Assembly: GCF_900112685.1 (NCBI RefSeq)
Contig: NZ_FOMS01000007.1
Coordinates: 186,001-250,000, forward strand
Reading direction: 5' to 3'
DNA: 64,000 nt
Source of the DNA: Roseivivax sediminis
GTDB lineage: Bacteria; Pseudomonadota; Alphaproteobacteria; Rhodobacterales; Rhodobacteraceae
Below, one piece after another: positions 1 to 8,598 of the stretch; position 1 is the stretch's first letter; each line of letters begins with the position of its first letter. A program made the position numbers and the translations under genes. The notes below the pieces were generated by a model. It did no database searches. It was not told where the DNA came from and saw only the letters and a list, made by a program, of their open reading frames with translations.

Positions 1-774
1 GAAGGGCCCTTCGGAGATCGACTGGTGGATCGCCGCATCGTCGCTGCCGTAGAGCCAGATCGCATCGGTCAGGTTCGGCGCGCCGAGATCCTGCATGCCC
101 CGCGCGTCCTCGCCGTGGCAGGCGGCGCAGTTGTTGGCGAAAAGCTCCCCGCCCGGCCCGGAAAGCGGGTCGCCGCCGTCCGAGAGGCCCTGGACATGGG
201 TGACGAGCGTCTCGATCTCCTCTTCGGCGAGGATGTCGCCGAAGGCGGGCATCTGGCTGTAGCGCGCGTCGGGGTCGTCCTCGTTGCGGATGCCGTGGCG
301 CACGGTATAGGCGATCTCCTCGATCGTGCCGCCCCAGAGCCAGGCGTCGTCCAGGAGGTTGGGATAGCCCGTCGCGCCAGCCGCGCCCGAGCCGTGGCAT
401 TGCGAGCAATTGTTGCGGAAGACGGCAGCGCCGGCGTTGACGGCGAAGCCGTGCAGGTCCGGGTCGCCCTCGAGCGCGGCAAGCTCGGTGTCCACGATGC
501 CCTGGCGCATGTCGGCATTGGCGTCGCGCACCGCCGCGATTTCCTGCGCGACGTTCTCGCGCGTGGACCAGCCGAGCACCCCGGCCGTGGCGCCCGAGAC
601 GAGCGGCCAGGCGGGGAACAGGATGGTATAGATCACGCCCCAGACGATCGTGGCGTAGAAGGTCCAGAGCCACCAGCGCGGCAGCGGGTTGTTGTATTCC
701 TGGATGCCGTCCCAGCTGTGGCCGGTGGTCTCGACGTCCTGGTCCTCGGGTTTGTTACTCTTGTCGCTGCTCAT
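1..774 (-). CDS. ccoP: cbb3-type cytochrome c oxidase subunit III (partial)
   Basis: Diheme c-type subunit that passes electrons to the CcoO/CcoN core of the microaerobic cbb3 oxidase. The frame opens at an ATG at 774 and runs 258 codons without a stop to the window edge, so the C-terminus is missing. A short acidic N-terminus is followed by a Trp-rich membrane anchor (about residues 34-55). Two haem c sites are visible, CSQCH at residues 123-127 and CAACH at 216-220, as expected for CcoP. The start overlaps the ccoQ stop by 4 bases (ATGA), so it is translationally coupled last in the N-O-Q-P order. Confidence 0.97.
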   Translation of the reverse strand, partial: MSSDKSNKPEDQDVETTGHSWDGIQEYNNPLPRWWLWTFYATIVWGVIYTILFPAWPLVSGATAGVLGWSTRENVAQEIAAVRDANADMRQGIVDTELAALEGDPDLHGFAVNAGAAVFRNNCSQCHGSGAAGATGYPNLLDDAWLWGGTIEEIAYTVRHGIRNEDDPDARYSQMPAFGDILAEEEIETLVTHVQGLSDGGDPLSGPGGELFANNCAACHGEDARGMQDLGAPNLTDAIWLYGSDDAAIHQSISEGPF

Positions 775-998
775 CTCTCGCGCTCCTCGGAGAGGTTGGT
801 CCGGCCCGCTCCTCCGCCCTCGCGGGCGTCCTCGCGCGGGGGCGCGTCGTCGTCCCTCAGGATCGAGCGCGCGGCGTATTGGTGGATCGCGCGGCTGCCA
901 GGCCGCAGGACGAAGAGGATCGTGCCGACGAAGAAGCCGAAGAGCGCGAGAAGCGCCCAGCTGTCGGCGAAGTGGCGCATGAGGGAATAGGTGTCCAT
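771..998 (-). CDS. ccoQ: cbb3-type cytochrome c oxidase subunit IV (CcoQ)
   Basis: Small one-helix protein that stabilises the cbb3 oxidase complex. It has 75 residues, with a single hydrophobic segment at about residues 12-31 followed by a charged, Arg/Asp/Glu-rich cytoplasmic tail. A strong Shine-Dalgarno (AAGGAGG) lies 4 bases before the ATG at 998. The tail is somewhat long for CcoQ. Part of it (808-836) is encoded by DNA nearly identical to one half of the inverted repeat found between nrtA and nrtB at 18445-18506, so the tail may include an inserted repeat. Identity is given by the hydrophobic profile and the position between ccoO and ccoP. Confidence 0.92.
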   Translation of the reverse strand: MDTYSLMRHFADSWALLALFGFFVGTILFVLRPGSRAIHQYAARSILRDDDAPPREDAREGGGAGRTNLSEERER

Positions 999-1008
999 GA
1001 CGTCCTCC

Positions 1009-1824
1009 TTACCGGCTGGTCTCGGCGACGAAGGTCGAGAAATCGACCGTCGTGCCGAGCATCTGCAGATAGGCGATCAGCGCATCCATCTCGGTCAGTT
1101 CGGGCTGGCCGTCGAAGTTGCGCACCTGCGCGCCCGGGTAGCGTTCGAGAAGCCCGTCGTAGTCGCCCATCGGGTCGGCCTGGACGTGGAAGTCGGTATA
1201 GGCCGCCTCCAGCATCTCGTCCGAATAGGGCACGCCGACCAGCTTGTGGGTGGCCATCAGGTCCTCGATGTACTGCCCGTCGATATCCGCGCGCATCAGG
1301 TAGTCGTAATTCGGCATGACGCTTTCGGGCACGACGCTTTGCGGGTTGATGAAGTGGTCGACATGCCATTCGTCCGAGTAGCGCCCGCCGACGCGGGCGA
1401 GGTCGGGCCCCGTCCGCTTGGAGCCCCATTGGAACGGGTGGTCGTACATCGATTCCGCCGCCAGGGAGTAATGGCCGTACCGCTCCACCTCGTCGCGCAT
1501 CGGCCGGATCATCTGGCTGTGGCAGACGTAGCAGCCTTCGCGGATGTAGATGTCGCGCCCCGCCAGTTCGAGCGGCGAGTAGGGGCGCACGCCCTCCACC
1601 TCCTCGATCGTGTTCTCGAGCCAGAAGAGCGGCGCGATCTCCACGATGCCGCCGATGGTGACGACGAGGAAAGAGGTGACGAGCAGGAGCGTGGCGTTCT
1701 TCTCCAGGATCGCGTGCTTGTCGATCAGCTTGGTGTGGTGCGGCAGCTCGTTCGGGATGCCGCCGTCATCGGGCTGGGTGACCTTGGGGTCCTGGTCCGC
1801 CGGGGGGATCTTTTCGTTTGTCAT
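1009..1824 (-). CDS. ccoO: cbb3-type cytochrome c oxidase subunit II
   Basis: Membrane-anchored monohaem cytochrome c subunit of the cbb3 oxidase, 271 residues. One N-terminal membrane helix follows the sequence [14 protein letters not shown]. The haem c motif CYVCHSQ lies at about residue 98, followed by the characteristic [13 protein letters not shown] stretch that contains the second axial ligand region. The C-terminus has the conserved [15 protein letters not shown] sequence. It is separated by 6 bases from ccoN and 10 from ccoQ, consistent with one transcript driven from the FNR-controlled promoter upstream of ccoN. Confidence 0.97.
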   Translation of the reverse strand: MTNEKIPPADQDPKVTQPDDGGIPNELPHHTKLIDKHAILEKNATLLLVTSFLVVTIGGIVEIAPLFWLENTIEEVEGVRPYSPLELAGRDIYIREGCYVCHSQMIRPMRDEVERYGHYSLAAESMYDHPFQWGSKRTGPDLARVGGRYSDEWHVDHFINPQSVVPESVMPNYDYLMRADIDGQYIEDLMATHKLVGVPYSDEMLEAAYTDFHVQADPMGDYDGLLERYPGAQVRNFDGQPELTEMDALIAYLQMLGTTVDFSTFVAETSR

Positions 1825-1830
1825 CGGTGA

Positions 1831-3426
1831 TTACTCCGCAGGCACGGGGGCGTTGACCGGCCGGGCTTCGGGCTGACGGATCGTCATCCACATGTTCCAG
1901 ACCATGATCAGTCCGCCGGAGAGGTAGAGGACCCCGCCCAGACCGCGCACCACGTACATCGGGAACTTGGCGGCGACGGTGTCGGCGAAGGAGTTGACGA
2001 GGAAGCCGTTGGCGTCGACCTCGCGCCACATCAGGCCTTCCATGATGCCCGTGACCCACATCGACGCGGCGTAGAGAACGATGCCGATAGTGGCGAGCCA
2101 GAAGTGCCAGTTGATCGCGGCCATGGAATACATCCGCTCGCGTCCCCAGAGCTTCGGCGTCAGGAAGTAGAGGCAGCCGAAGGTGATGAGCCCGTTCCAG
2201 CCGAGCGCGCCGGAATGCACGTGGCCGATGGTCCAGTCGGTGTAGTGGCTGAGGCTGTTGACCGCGCGGATCGACATCATCGGCCCTTCGAAGGTCGACA
2301 TACCGTAGAAGGCGAGCGAAGCGACGAACATCCGGATGATCGGGTCGGTGCGGATCTTGTCCCACGCGCCTTCGAGGGTCATCAGGCCGTTGATCATGCC
2401 GCCCCACGACGGCATCCACAGCACGACCGAGAACACCATGCCCAGCGTCGCGGCCCAGTCGGGGAGCGCGGTGTAGTGCAGGTGGTGCGGACCCGCCCAG
2501 ATGTAGAGGAAGATCAGCGCCCAGAAGTGGATGATCGACAGCTTGTAGCTGTAGACCGGGCGCCCGGCCTGCTTCGGCACGAAATAGTACATCATGCCGA
2601 GGAAGCCCGCGGTCAGGAAGAAGCCGACGGCGTTGTGACCGTACCACCACTGGGTCATCGCGTCCTGGACGCCGGCGAAGACCTGCACCGACTTGGAACC
2701 CCAGATCGACACCGGGATCGACAGGTTGTTGACGACGTGCAGCATCGCGACGGTGACGATGAACGCCAGGAAGAACCAGTTGGCGACGTAGATGTGGGGC
2801 TCGCGCCGCTTGATGATCGTGCCGAGGAAGACGGCGAGGTAGGCGACCCAGACGATGGTCAGCCAGATGTCGACGTACCATTCGGGCTCTGCGTATTCCT
2901 TGGATTGGGTGGACCCCAGGAGATATCCGGTCGCGGCGAGCACGATGAAGAGCTGGTAGCCCCAGAACACGAACCACGCAGTGTTCCCGCCCCAGAGCCG
3001 CGCCGCGGAGGTGCGCTGAACCACGTAGAACGACGTCGCGATGAGGGCGTTGCCGCCGAAGGCAAAGATCACCGCGGAGGTGTGCAACGGCCGCAGGCGG
3101 CCGAAATTGGCGTAGCCCTGCGACCAGTCGAAGTTGAGGCCGGGAAAGGCCAGCTGGAAGGCGATGAAGGTGCCGACCAGAAAGCCGGCGATGCCCCAAA
3201 AGGCAGTGGCGATCACGCCGGCCCGGATCGGCCCGTCCATGTAGCCGGCCCGGTCGGCCGCGACCGCCGGTTCGTCGTAGCTGCGGATCTCCCACAGCAG
3301 CAGCCCCGCCGCGACCACCATGATGATGACCGCGTGGACGCTGTAGGCCAGGTCGCGCCCCCAATCCGCCGCTATGGCAGAGAAGATCACGATCAGCCCG
3401 TAAACTATCATGCGCAAGATGTTCAT
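1831..3426 (-). CDS. ccoN: cbb3-type cytochrome c oxidase subunit I
   Basis: Catalytic haem-copper subunit with about 12 transmembrane helices. The conserved His ligands lie in segments such as [28 protein letters not shown] and HWHFW-like regions near the C-terminus. The open frame extends upstream to 3522, but that extension begins inside a perfect FNR box (3509-3522), which cannot be both operator and coding start. The ATG at 3426 (protein [11 protein letters not shown], 531 residues) starts directly before the first helix and is chosen here. It is first gene of ccoNOQP and is expected to be induced at low oxygen by FnrL. Confidence 0.96.
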   Translation of the reverse strand: MNILRMIVYGLIVIFSAIAADWGRDLAYSVHAVIIMVVAAGLLLWEIRSYDEPAVAADRAGYMDGPIRAGVIATAFWGIAGFLVGTFIAFQLAFPGLNFDWSQGYANFGRLRPLHTSAVIFAFGGNALIATSFYVVQRTSAARLWGGNTAWFVFWGYQLFIVLAATGYLLGSTQSKEYAEPEWYVDIWLTIVWVAYLAVFLGTIIKRREPHIYVANWFFLAFIVTVAMLHVVNNLSIPVSIWGSKSVQVFAGVQDAMTQWWYGHNAVGFFLTAGFLGMMYYFVPKQAGRPVYSYKLSIIHFWALIFLYIWAGPHHLHYTALPDWAATLGMVFSVVLWMPSWGGMINGLMTLEGAWDKIRTDPIIRMFVASLAFYGMSTFEGPMMSIRAVNSLSHYTDWTIGHVHSGALGWNGLITFGCLYFLTPKLWGRERMYSMAAINWHFWLATIGIVLYAASMWVTGIMEGLMWREVDANGFLVNSFADTVAAKFPMYVVRGLGGVLYLSGGLIMVWNMWMTIRQPEARPVNAPVPAE

Positions 3427-3508
3427 GTCGGTGCTGTCCCCACGATTGTTGTCCGCCGCGACCGGCGGAGTCCGCGGCCCGTAGACACCATCCGCCGGGG
3501 CAGACGCC

Positions 3509-3522
3509 TTGATCTGCATCAA
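3509..3522 (-). promoter_or_regulatory. FNR/FnrL box upstream of ccoN
   Basis: TTGATCTGCATCAA matches the FNR consensus TTGAT-N4-ATCAA without mismatch. Its centre is 89 bases upstream of the chosen ccoN ATG. If it sits at the class II position of -41.5, the transcript would begin near 3474 and have a leader of about 48 bases, which is reasonable. The same 14 bases recur at 4735-4748. Confidence 0.88.
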
Positions 3523-3975
3523 CCCGGTGTTACGGGCCGGTCAGAGTTGACTTGCATGAGGAAGGTTACGCAGTCGTGAAATTCCGCGTCCAGAGGCGTG
3601 GGGCGCGGGACCGGCATGACGTGTATCGGTGTGACCTGCACGCGTCACGGTTGCGCCCCAGGCCGGAACCGGCAGCTCGCCGGCTCCTTCGATGTTCGAT
3701 ATCAGGGGGTTGTAACGTCAGGCGGCCAAGGGAAACGAGCGGCAGAGGCGAGCATCGAAGGACCGACCCGCCCGTCGCGATCGCACCGGCGGCACACATT
3801 CGCAACAGAGCCGCCGCTGCGCCCTCGGCTCCGACCGGGGCCGCACTGGACGGAGCGCGGCTGTCGCCAGCGCGTGCTTCAGTCAACAAGCGCGTGGCCC
3901 GGGCCTCGCGTCCCCGAAGGCGGAACGAACGACCCGACCTCCGCCGATGCCCCGGCCACGCCCCCCCGCCGGGCG
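3523..3975. other. 453-bp region between ccoN promoter and fnrL 3' end, no gene supported
   Basis: Several short frames are open on both strands, as expected at this GC content, but none has a ribosome binding site, plausible composition or recognisable domain. A GTGAC-N8-GTCAC inverted repeat lies at 3631-3648, about 205 bases upstream of the ccoN start. It might bind another regulator of ccoN; this is only a guess. No U-tract terminator for fnrL was seen. Confidence 0.4.
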
Positions 3976-4713
3976 TCAGCTGATCACGCCGCCGTCATCG
4001 TCGTCGATCTCTAGCGCCAGGGCCTCGAAATCGGGGATCTGTACATCGCGGGCCGACGGGGTCGCGATCAGCCCGTCCTTGCGCAGGGCAGAGAATTGGC
4101 GGCTCGTGGTCTCGATCGTCAGGCCCAGGTAATCGGCGATGGTCTCTCGCGACAGCGGCAGATGCAGCGCCACGGCGCCGCCCGATACCGAACCGTCATG
4201 GGCCGCGGCCTCGCGCCGGGCGAGATTGACGAGGAAGTTGACCACCTTCTCGCGCGCCGTCATCCGGCCCAGCACCACCGCCCAGTCGCGCGCGGCGTCA
4301 AGCTCGTCGAGCGTCATCACCAGCATCCTGTGTGCGATGTTGGGCGCGCTGGTCACGAGCTCCTCGAACATGCGCCGCTCGAACCGGCATAGCGTCACCT
4401 CGCTCGCCGCCTCGATGTTGTAGGCCGAGGTCGGCCGCCCCGGACGTCCGATGAAGTCCGACGGCAACAGGAGGCCGACCATCTGGCGTCGCCCGTCCGC
4501 GAAGGTGCGCGACATCGTCGCGCAGCCCGCCACGATGGACGACAGGTGATCGAGCGGCTCTCCGGCCTCCGCCAGCATCGTGCCGCGCGGGAAGGTGCGG
4601 TAGCTCTTGGCCGCTTCCAGCCGCTCCAGCTCGCTCCGGTCCGCTTCGGCGCAGACGGCGCGATGCCGGATGGGACAGTGCAGGCAGGATTCCTTGGCGA
4701 GAGTCAGGTCCAT
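3976..4713 (-). CDS. fnrL: FnrL, oxygen-responsive Crp/Fnr-family regulator
   Basis: Global activator of low-oxygen genes carrying an oxygen-labile [4Fe-4S] cluster. The 245-residue protein has an N-terminal cysteine cluster (CLHCPIRHRAVC, Cys10, Cys13, Cys21) and a fourth Cys in SSIVAGCATMS near residue 63. A cyclic-nucleotide-like beta-roll and a C-terminal helix-turn-helix follow, with recognition helix ETTSRQFSALRKDG. The ATG at 4713, preceded by GGGAGCC, is preferred over an in-frame upstream start that would place coding sequence across the FNR box. The gene sits between ccoN and hemN, as in Rhodobacter species. An FNR box 22-35 bases before its start suggests negative autoregulation. 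Confidence 0.95.
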   Translation of the reverse strand: MDLTLAKESCLHCPIRHRAVCAEADRSELERLEAAKSYRTFPRGTMLAEAGEPLDHLSSIVAGCATMSRTFADGRRQMVGLLLPSDFIGRPGRPTSAYNIEAASEVTLCRFERRMFEELVTSAPNIAHRMLVMTLDELDAARDWAVVLGRMTAREKVVNFLVNLARREAAAHDGSVSGGAVALHLPLSRETIADYLGLTIETTSRQFSALRKDGLIATPSARDVQIPDFEALALEIDDDDGGVIS

Positions 4714-4734
4714 GGCTCCCGTGTAAATAACTGC

Positions 4735-4748
4735 TTGATCTGCATCAA
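4735..4748. promoter_or_regulatory. FNR box shared by fnrL and hemN
   Basis: A second perfect TTGATCTGCATCAA lies in the 70-bp gap between the divergent fnrL (start 4713) and hemN (start 4784) genes. A candidate fnrL -10 (TTATTT on the minus strand, 4725-4730) would place the box between -35 and -10, a repressing position. For hemN, a class II position of -41.5 would place the transcript start at or next to the start codon. Confidence 0.85.
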
Positions 4749-4783
4749 TGCGGGATCGGTCCGATACGGCCATTCGTCGCGTC

Positions 4784-6130
4784 ATGACCGATGATCCGCT
4801 GCATACCGCCCTGCTCGATGCCCGCGTTCCGCGCTATACCAGCTACCCGCCGGCCAACCGCTTCTCGGCGGATGTCGGCCCCGCCGACATGGCGGAATGG
4901 CTTGCCGCGGTGCCGCAGGGGGACCCGATCTCGGTCTACGTGCACGTGCCGTTCTGCCGCAGGCTATGCTGGTTCTGCGCCTGCCGCACGCAGGGCACGA
5001 CGACCGACACCCCGCTCGACCGCTACCTCGATCACCTCGACCGCGAGACGGCCATGGTCGCGGCCGCCCTGCCCCGCGGCACCACGATGCGCACCCTGCA
5101 CCTTGGCGGCGGCACCCCGACGATTCTGTCGCCGCAGCGGATCGCGCGACTCTCGGAGATCCTGCACGGTGCGTTCTCTCCGACGGCGGAGGCCGACATC
5201 AGTGTCGAGATCGACCCGATGGAGTGCGACGAGGCGCGGCTCGATGCGCTGCGGGCTTTGGGCATGACGCGGGTGTCGCTGGGCGTGCAGGACTTCGACC
5301 CCGCGGTGCAGGCAGCCATCGGCCGCACGCAACCGGTCGACGCGACCGCCCGGGTGGTCGAGGCGGCCCGCGCCCGCGGCACGCGGAGCCTCAACGTCGA
5401 CCTGGTCTACGGCCTGCCGCACCAGACGCCGGAGCGGCTCGCGGCAACGCTGAAGGAGGTTCTCGCGCTCGCGCCCGACCGGCTCGCGCTCTTCGGCTAT
5501 GCCCACGTGCCGTGGATGGCACGCCGGCAACGGATGATCCCGGAAGCGGCGCTGCCCCGCCCGGTGGAGCGGCTGGAACTGGCGAACCTTGCGCGTGAGA
5601 TGCTGACTGGCTCCGGCTACCGCGCCATCGGCATCGACCACTTCGCCCGCCCCGGCGACGCCATGGCGCGCGCCGCCGACGACGGAACGCTGCGGCGCAA
5701 TTTCCAGGGCTACACGACCGACGGCGCGGCGACGCTGGTCGGCCTCGGCCCGTCCTCGATCTCGCGCTTCACCCAGGGCTTCGCGCAGAACGCCCCGGCA
5801 ACCGGCGCCTGGCAGGCGGCCATCGACGCGGGCCGCCTCGCCACCGCGCGCGGTCATGCGCTGAGCGACCGCGACCGGCTGGTTGCGGAGGTGATCGAAC
5901 GCCTCATGTGCCATGGGCGTGTCGATCTCGGCGCGCTCACGGGTCGCCACCGCGCGCCGGTCGCGCCGCTTCTGGCCATTGCGCGCGCAGCGCTCGAAGA
6001 GCTTCCGGGCGCTGGCAGACTGGCGGGCGAGGTTCTGCACATCACCTGCCCGGCGGCCCTGAGGCTCGTCGCGGCGCGCTTCGATCCGGGCTTCGCGCCG
6101 GCGACGAACCTCTACAGCCAAGCCAGCTGA
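4784..6130 (+). CDS. hemN: oxygen-independent coproporphyrinogen III oxidase
   Basis: Radical SAM enzyme that decarboxylates coproporphyrinogen III to protoporphyrinogen IX without oxygen, needed for haem and, in phototrophs, bacteriochlorophyll. The protein of 448 residues has the family signature YVHVPFCRRLCWFCAC near residue 52, with CxxxCxxC ligands of the [4Fe-4S] cluster plus the extra Cys typical of HemN. LHLGGGTPT and the conserved GLPHQT follow, and a C-terminal HemN domain. The ATG at 4748 lies inside the FNR box, so the next ATG at 4784 is used (MTDDPLHTALL). It is divergent from fnrL and convergent with cysG. Confidence 0.95.
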   Translation: MTDDPLHTALLDARVPRYTSYPPANRFSADVGPADMAEWLAAVPQGDPISVYVHVPFCRRLCWFCACRTQGTTTDTPLDRYLDHLDRETAMVAAALPRGTTMRTLHLGGGTPTILSPQRIARLSEILHGAFSPTAEADISVEIDPMECDEARLDALRALGMTRVSLGVQDFDPAVQAAIGRTQPVDATARVVEAARARGTRSLNVDLVYGLPHQTPERLAATLKEVLALAPDRLALFGYAHVPWMARRQRMIPEAALPRPVERLELANLAREMLTGSGYRAIGIDHFARPGDAMARAADDGTLRRNFQGYTTDGAATLVGLGPSSISRFTQGFAQNAPATGAWQAAIDAGRLATARGHALSDRDRLVAEVIERLMCHGRVDLGALTGRHRAPVAPLLAIARAALEELPGAGRLAGEVLHITCPAALRLVAARFDPGFAPATNLYSQAS

Positions 6131-6262
6131 GCGGCGGCGCGCCCGGCGGCCCGGCGAAAGCGCTGGCGGCACGTTCGGGAGCCTCGGCGGGGGGGGGTTA
6201 TTCGGCCGGATGAACCTGCGGCCGCGCGAATGGCCCGACATGGGTCACGCGGAGTGGCGGGA

Positions 6263-7636
6263 TCATTCGGCGGCGATCACGGCGCTTTCTGTTTTGGCGG
6301 GCCAGGTGACGAGGATCGTCGCAACGCCGGTGACGTTCTCGCGCCGGAGCGCCGCCGGCAGATCGGCAAGCGTGCAGCGCAGGCTGCGCCCGCCGGGCTT
6401 GGAGACGCGGTGACCCACGACCACCTCCGCCTCGGCGGGCAGGCCGCGCGCCATGAGGCCGGCCGAGATCCGCCCGGCCTTCGCCGCCGCCATGTAGAAG
6501 GCCGTGGTGGTGCCGGGGCCGGCATGGCGCAGGCAGTCGGGATCGGGCGCGCCGGCGCGCGCGGCGCCGGTAGCGAGGACCAGCGTGTCGCTTTGCCCGC
6601 GCGAGGTCAGGGGTATGCCGGCCTCTGCCGCAGCAGCGGACGCGGCGGTGACGCCCGGCACGATCTCCACCTCGATGCCGGCGGCGCGGGCGGCGGCGAG
6701 TTCCTCGGCGAGGCGTCCGAAGATGCCGGGATCACCGGATTTCAGCCGCACCACCCGCCGGCCCTTGCGGGCCTCGGCGACGACGGCGGCGTCGATCCGC
6801 TCCTGCGGCCAGTCGTGGGCGCCGACCTGTTTGCCGACATGAACGCGCTCCGCGTCCCGGCGGGCAAGCTCCAGCGCGCCGGGATCGACGAGGCGGTCGT
6901 GGAAGATCACGTCCGCCTCCTGCAGGCGCGCGACGGCGCGCATGGTCAGAAGATCGAGTGCGCCCGGCCCGGCGCCGACATAGGCGATGGAGCCGGTACG
7001 GGGCGCGGGCGCCCTTGACATGGCGTCCTTGAGGCGGCTAGCCGCCTCGCGCTCCGCGCCGCGCTCCCAGGCGTCGCGCGCCGGGCCGTCGAAGGCCCAG
7101 GCCCAGAAAGCGCGGCGCCCTTCGCGCGGCACGGCGCGGGCGACGGCGCCGCGCAGGCGGCCGGCGAGCGCGGCGTAGCCGCCGAGAGTGGGCGCGAGCA
7201 TCCGCTCCACCTGCGTCTTGATCTGGCGGCCGAGCACCGGGGCGGTGCCCTCCGTCCCGATAGCGACGACCACCGGATCGCGGTCGACGATCGACGGCGT
7301 GGTGAGGTCGCACAGTTCGGGCCGGTCGACGACGTTGACCGGGCAGCGCGCCGCCTGCGCCAGCCCATGCGCCGCGGCGTCGAGGCCCGGGCAACCGGTG
7401 GCGACGAAGGCCATCGCGGCACCGGCGAAGGTCTGCGGCGTCAGCGGCGCGGGATCGTGGCGCGCGCGGCCGTTCGCGACGAGGCCCGCAAGCTCTGCCT
7501 CCAGGTCCGGCGCGGCGAGGGTGATGGCGGCGTCGGTCTTCAGCATCAGCCGGGTCTTCTGCGCCGCTTCCTCGCCGCCACCGACGATCACGACGCGGCG
7601 GCCGGTGGTGCGGATGAACATGGGAAAGCTTTTCAT
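6263..7636 (-). CDS. cysG: sirohaem synthase (uroporphyrinogen methyltransferase/dehydrogenase/ferrochelatase)
   Basis: Trifunctional enzyme making sirohaem, the prosthetic group of the NirB nitrite reductase encoded upstream in the same operon. It has 457 residues. The N-terminal CysG-B part (about 1-210) shows GRRVVIVGGGEEAAQK, an NAD site, and the dimerisation region. The C-terminal CysG-A methyltransferase (about 215-457) shows YVGAGPGALDLLT, VRLKSGDPGIFGR and VPGVTAASAAAA. The open frame extends far upstream of the true start; the ATG at 7636 is preceded by GGAGGACCCG. It is the last gene of the nitrate cluster and ends facing hemN. Confidence 0.96.
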   Translation of the reverse strand: MKSFPMFIRTTGRRVVIVGGGEEAAQKTRLMLKTDAAITLAAPDLEAELAGLVANGRARHDPAPLTPQTFAGAAMAFVATGCPGLDAAAHGLAQAARCPVNVVDRPELCDLTTPSIVDRDPVVVAIGTEGTAPVLGRQIKTQVERMLAPTLGGYAALAGRLRGAVARAVPREGRRAFWAWAFDGPARDAWERGAEREAASRLKDAMSRAPAPRTGSIAYVGAGPGALDLLTMRAVARLQEADVIFHDRLVDPGALELARRDAERVHVGKQVGAHDWPQERIDAAVVAEARKGRRVVRLKSGDPGIFGRLAEELAAARAAGIEVEIVPGVTAASAAAAEAGIPLTSRGQSDTLVLATGAARAGAPDPDCLRHAGPGTTTAFYMAAAKAGRISAGLMARGLPAEAEVVVGHRVSKPGGRSLRCTLADLPAALRRENVTGVATILVTWPAKTESAVIAAE

Positions 7637-7647
7637 CGGGTCCTCCG

Positions 7648-8598
7648 TCAGGCCGCGAGTCTGCGCCGGGCCGCCCAGAGCGTGCCGGCGTCGGCCTCCG
7701 CGCCCAGCGTGTCCAGCGCCAGGTCTGCGGTCGACAGCACTATGGCTTCGGCAAAGGGATCGCGCAGGGTCCCTTCCCAGAGCGCGCCGGGCGTGTCCGG
7801 CGCGTCGCTCAGGCGCTGGTGGCCGATCGTCTGGATGCCGGTTGTCCCGGTCCAGGGCGCGCCGCCGCGCAGGCCGAAGGTCTGGATGTCCTTGGCGGGA
7901 TGGTGTTCGAACTCGCCCCCGCCGCCCTTCAGGACGGTGAGATCGGCAAGGCCGAGAAGCGCCGCGGCGTCGGCCTGAAGCTCTCGGTAAGGCGGGTGGA
8001 ACACGCCCTGCACCGCCGCGCGGGCGCCACCGGGGTTCAGCATGCGCAGCACCGTGTTCACGCAGGACCGCAGGCCGAGCTTGTCGCGCAGGCGCAGGAG
8101 CGCGAAGAGCGGCGGCGAGAGGGTCTCTAGCGGCAGATAGGCGATGCCCGTGCCCTCCAGCGCCGGGCCGACCTCTGCCGGGGCGCGGGCCTCGGCGATG
8201 CCCAGCGCCGGCAGGGCATTGCGGACCGAGGCAGACTCCCCCTGGTGGCTGTTCCAGCCGTGGAGCAGCACGGGATATCCGGCCTCGGCCACCAGCCGCG
8301 CCGACAGCAGGAACCACGGCAGGCCCCGCGTGCGGCCGGCGGCGTAGCTCGGCCAGTCGAGCGCGGGTGCCGGACCGGTCCAGCCGGGCAGCGAGGCCTG
8401 CGCGGCATCGGTGAAACCGGCGATCTCGGGCGCCGTCTCGCCCTTCATCCGCATCAGCATCAGGATGGCGCCGACGGCCTCCGGGTCGGCCCCCTCGCGC
8501 AGCATCAGCGTCATCGCCTCGCGCGCCTCGTCTTGGGTGAAGGACCGCGCGCGGCCCTGCCCGCGGGCGAGGATGCGCACATAGGGTGCCAGGCTCAT
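7648..8598 (-). CDS. TrpD-like glycosyl transferase family protein (YbiB type)
   Basis: Member of the nucleoside phosphorylase/anthranilate phosphoribosyltransferase fold, similar in style to YbiB/TrpD2 proteins. It has 316 residues. An N-terminal helical domain (SFTQDEAREAMTLMLREGADP, about residues 18-38) is followed by an alpha/beta domain with the substituted loop LLHGWNSHQGESAS and a late KGGGGEFE motif. The tryptophan biosynthetic partners are absent, so synthesis of phosphoribosylanthranilate is unlikely. YbiB-like proteins are reported to bind nucleic acid. It overlaps nasA by 4 bases and precedes cysG by 11, so it is co-expressed with nitrate assimilation; its role there is unknown. 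Confidence 0.8.
   Translation of the reverse strand: MSLAPYVRILARGQGRARSFTQDEAREAMTLMLREGADPEAVGAILMLMRMKGETAPEIAGFTDAAQASLPGWTGPAPALDWPSYAAGRTRGLPWFLLSARLVAEAGYPVLLHGWNSHQGESASVRNALPALGIAEARAPAEVGPALEGTGIAYLPLETLSPPLFALLRLRDKLGLRSCVNTVLRMLNPGGARAAVQGVFHPPYRELQADAAALLGLADLTVLKGGGGEFEHHPAKDIQTFGLRGGAPWTGTTGIQTIGHQRLSDAPDTPGALWEGTLRDPFAEAIVLSTADLALDTLGAEADAGTLWAARRRLAA

Noticed and set aside
3552-4014. Overlapping open frames between ccoN and fnrL as possible small genes
   Set aside because: Arg/Pro-rich products, no ribosome binding sites, mutually overlapping on both strands.
6263-8317. 684-codon version of cysG
   Set aside because: The extension is an out-of-frame reading of the TrpD-like gene; the ATG at 7636 has a good ribosome binding site and gives the standard length of 457.
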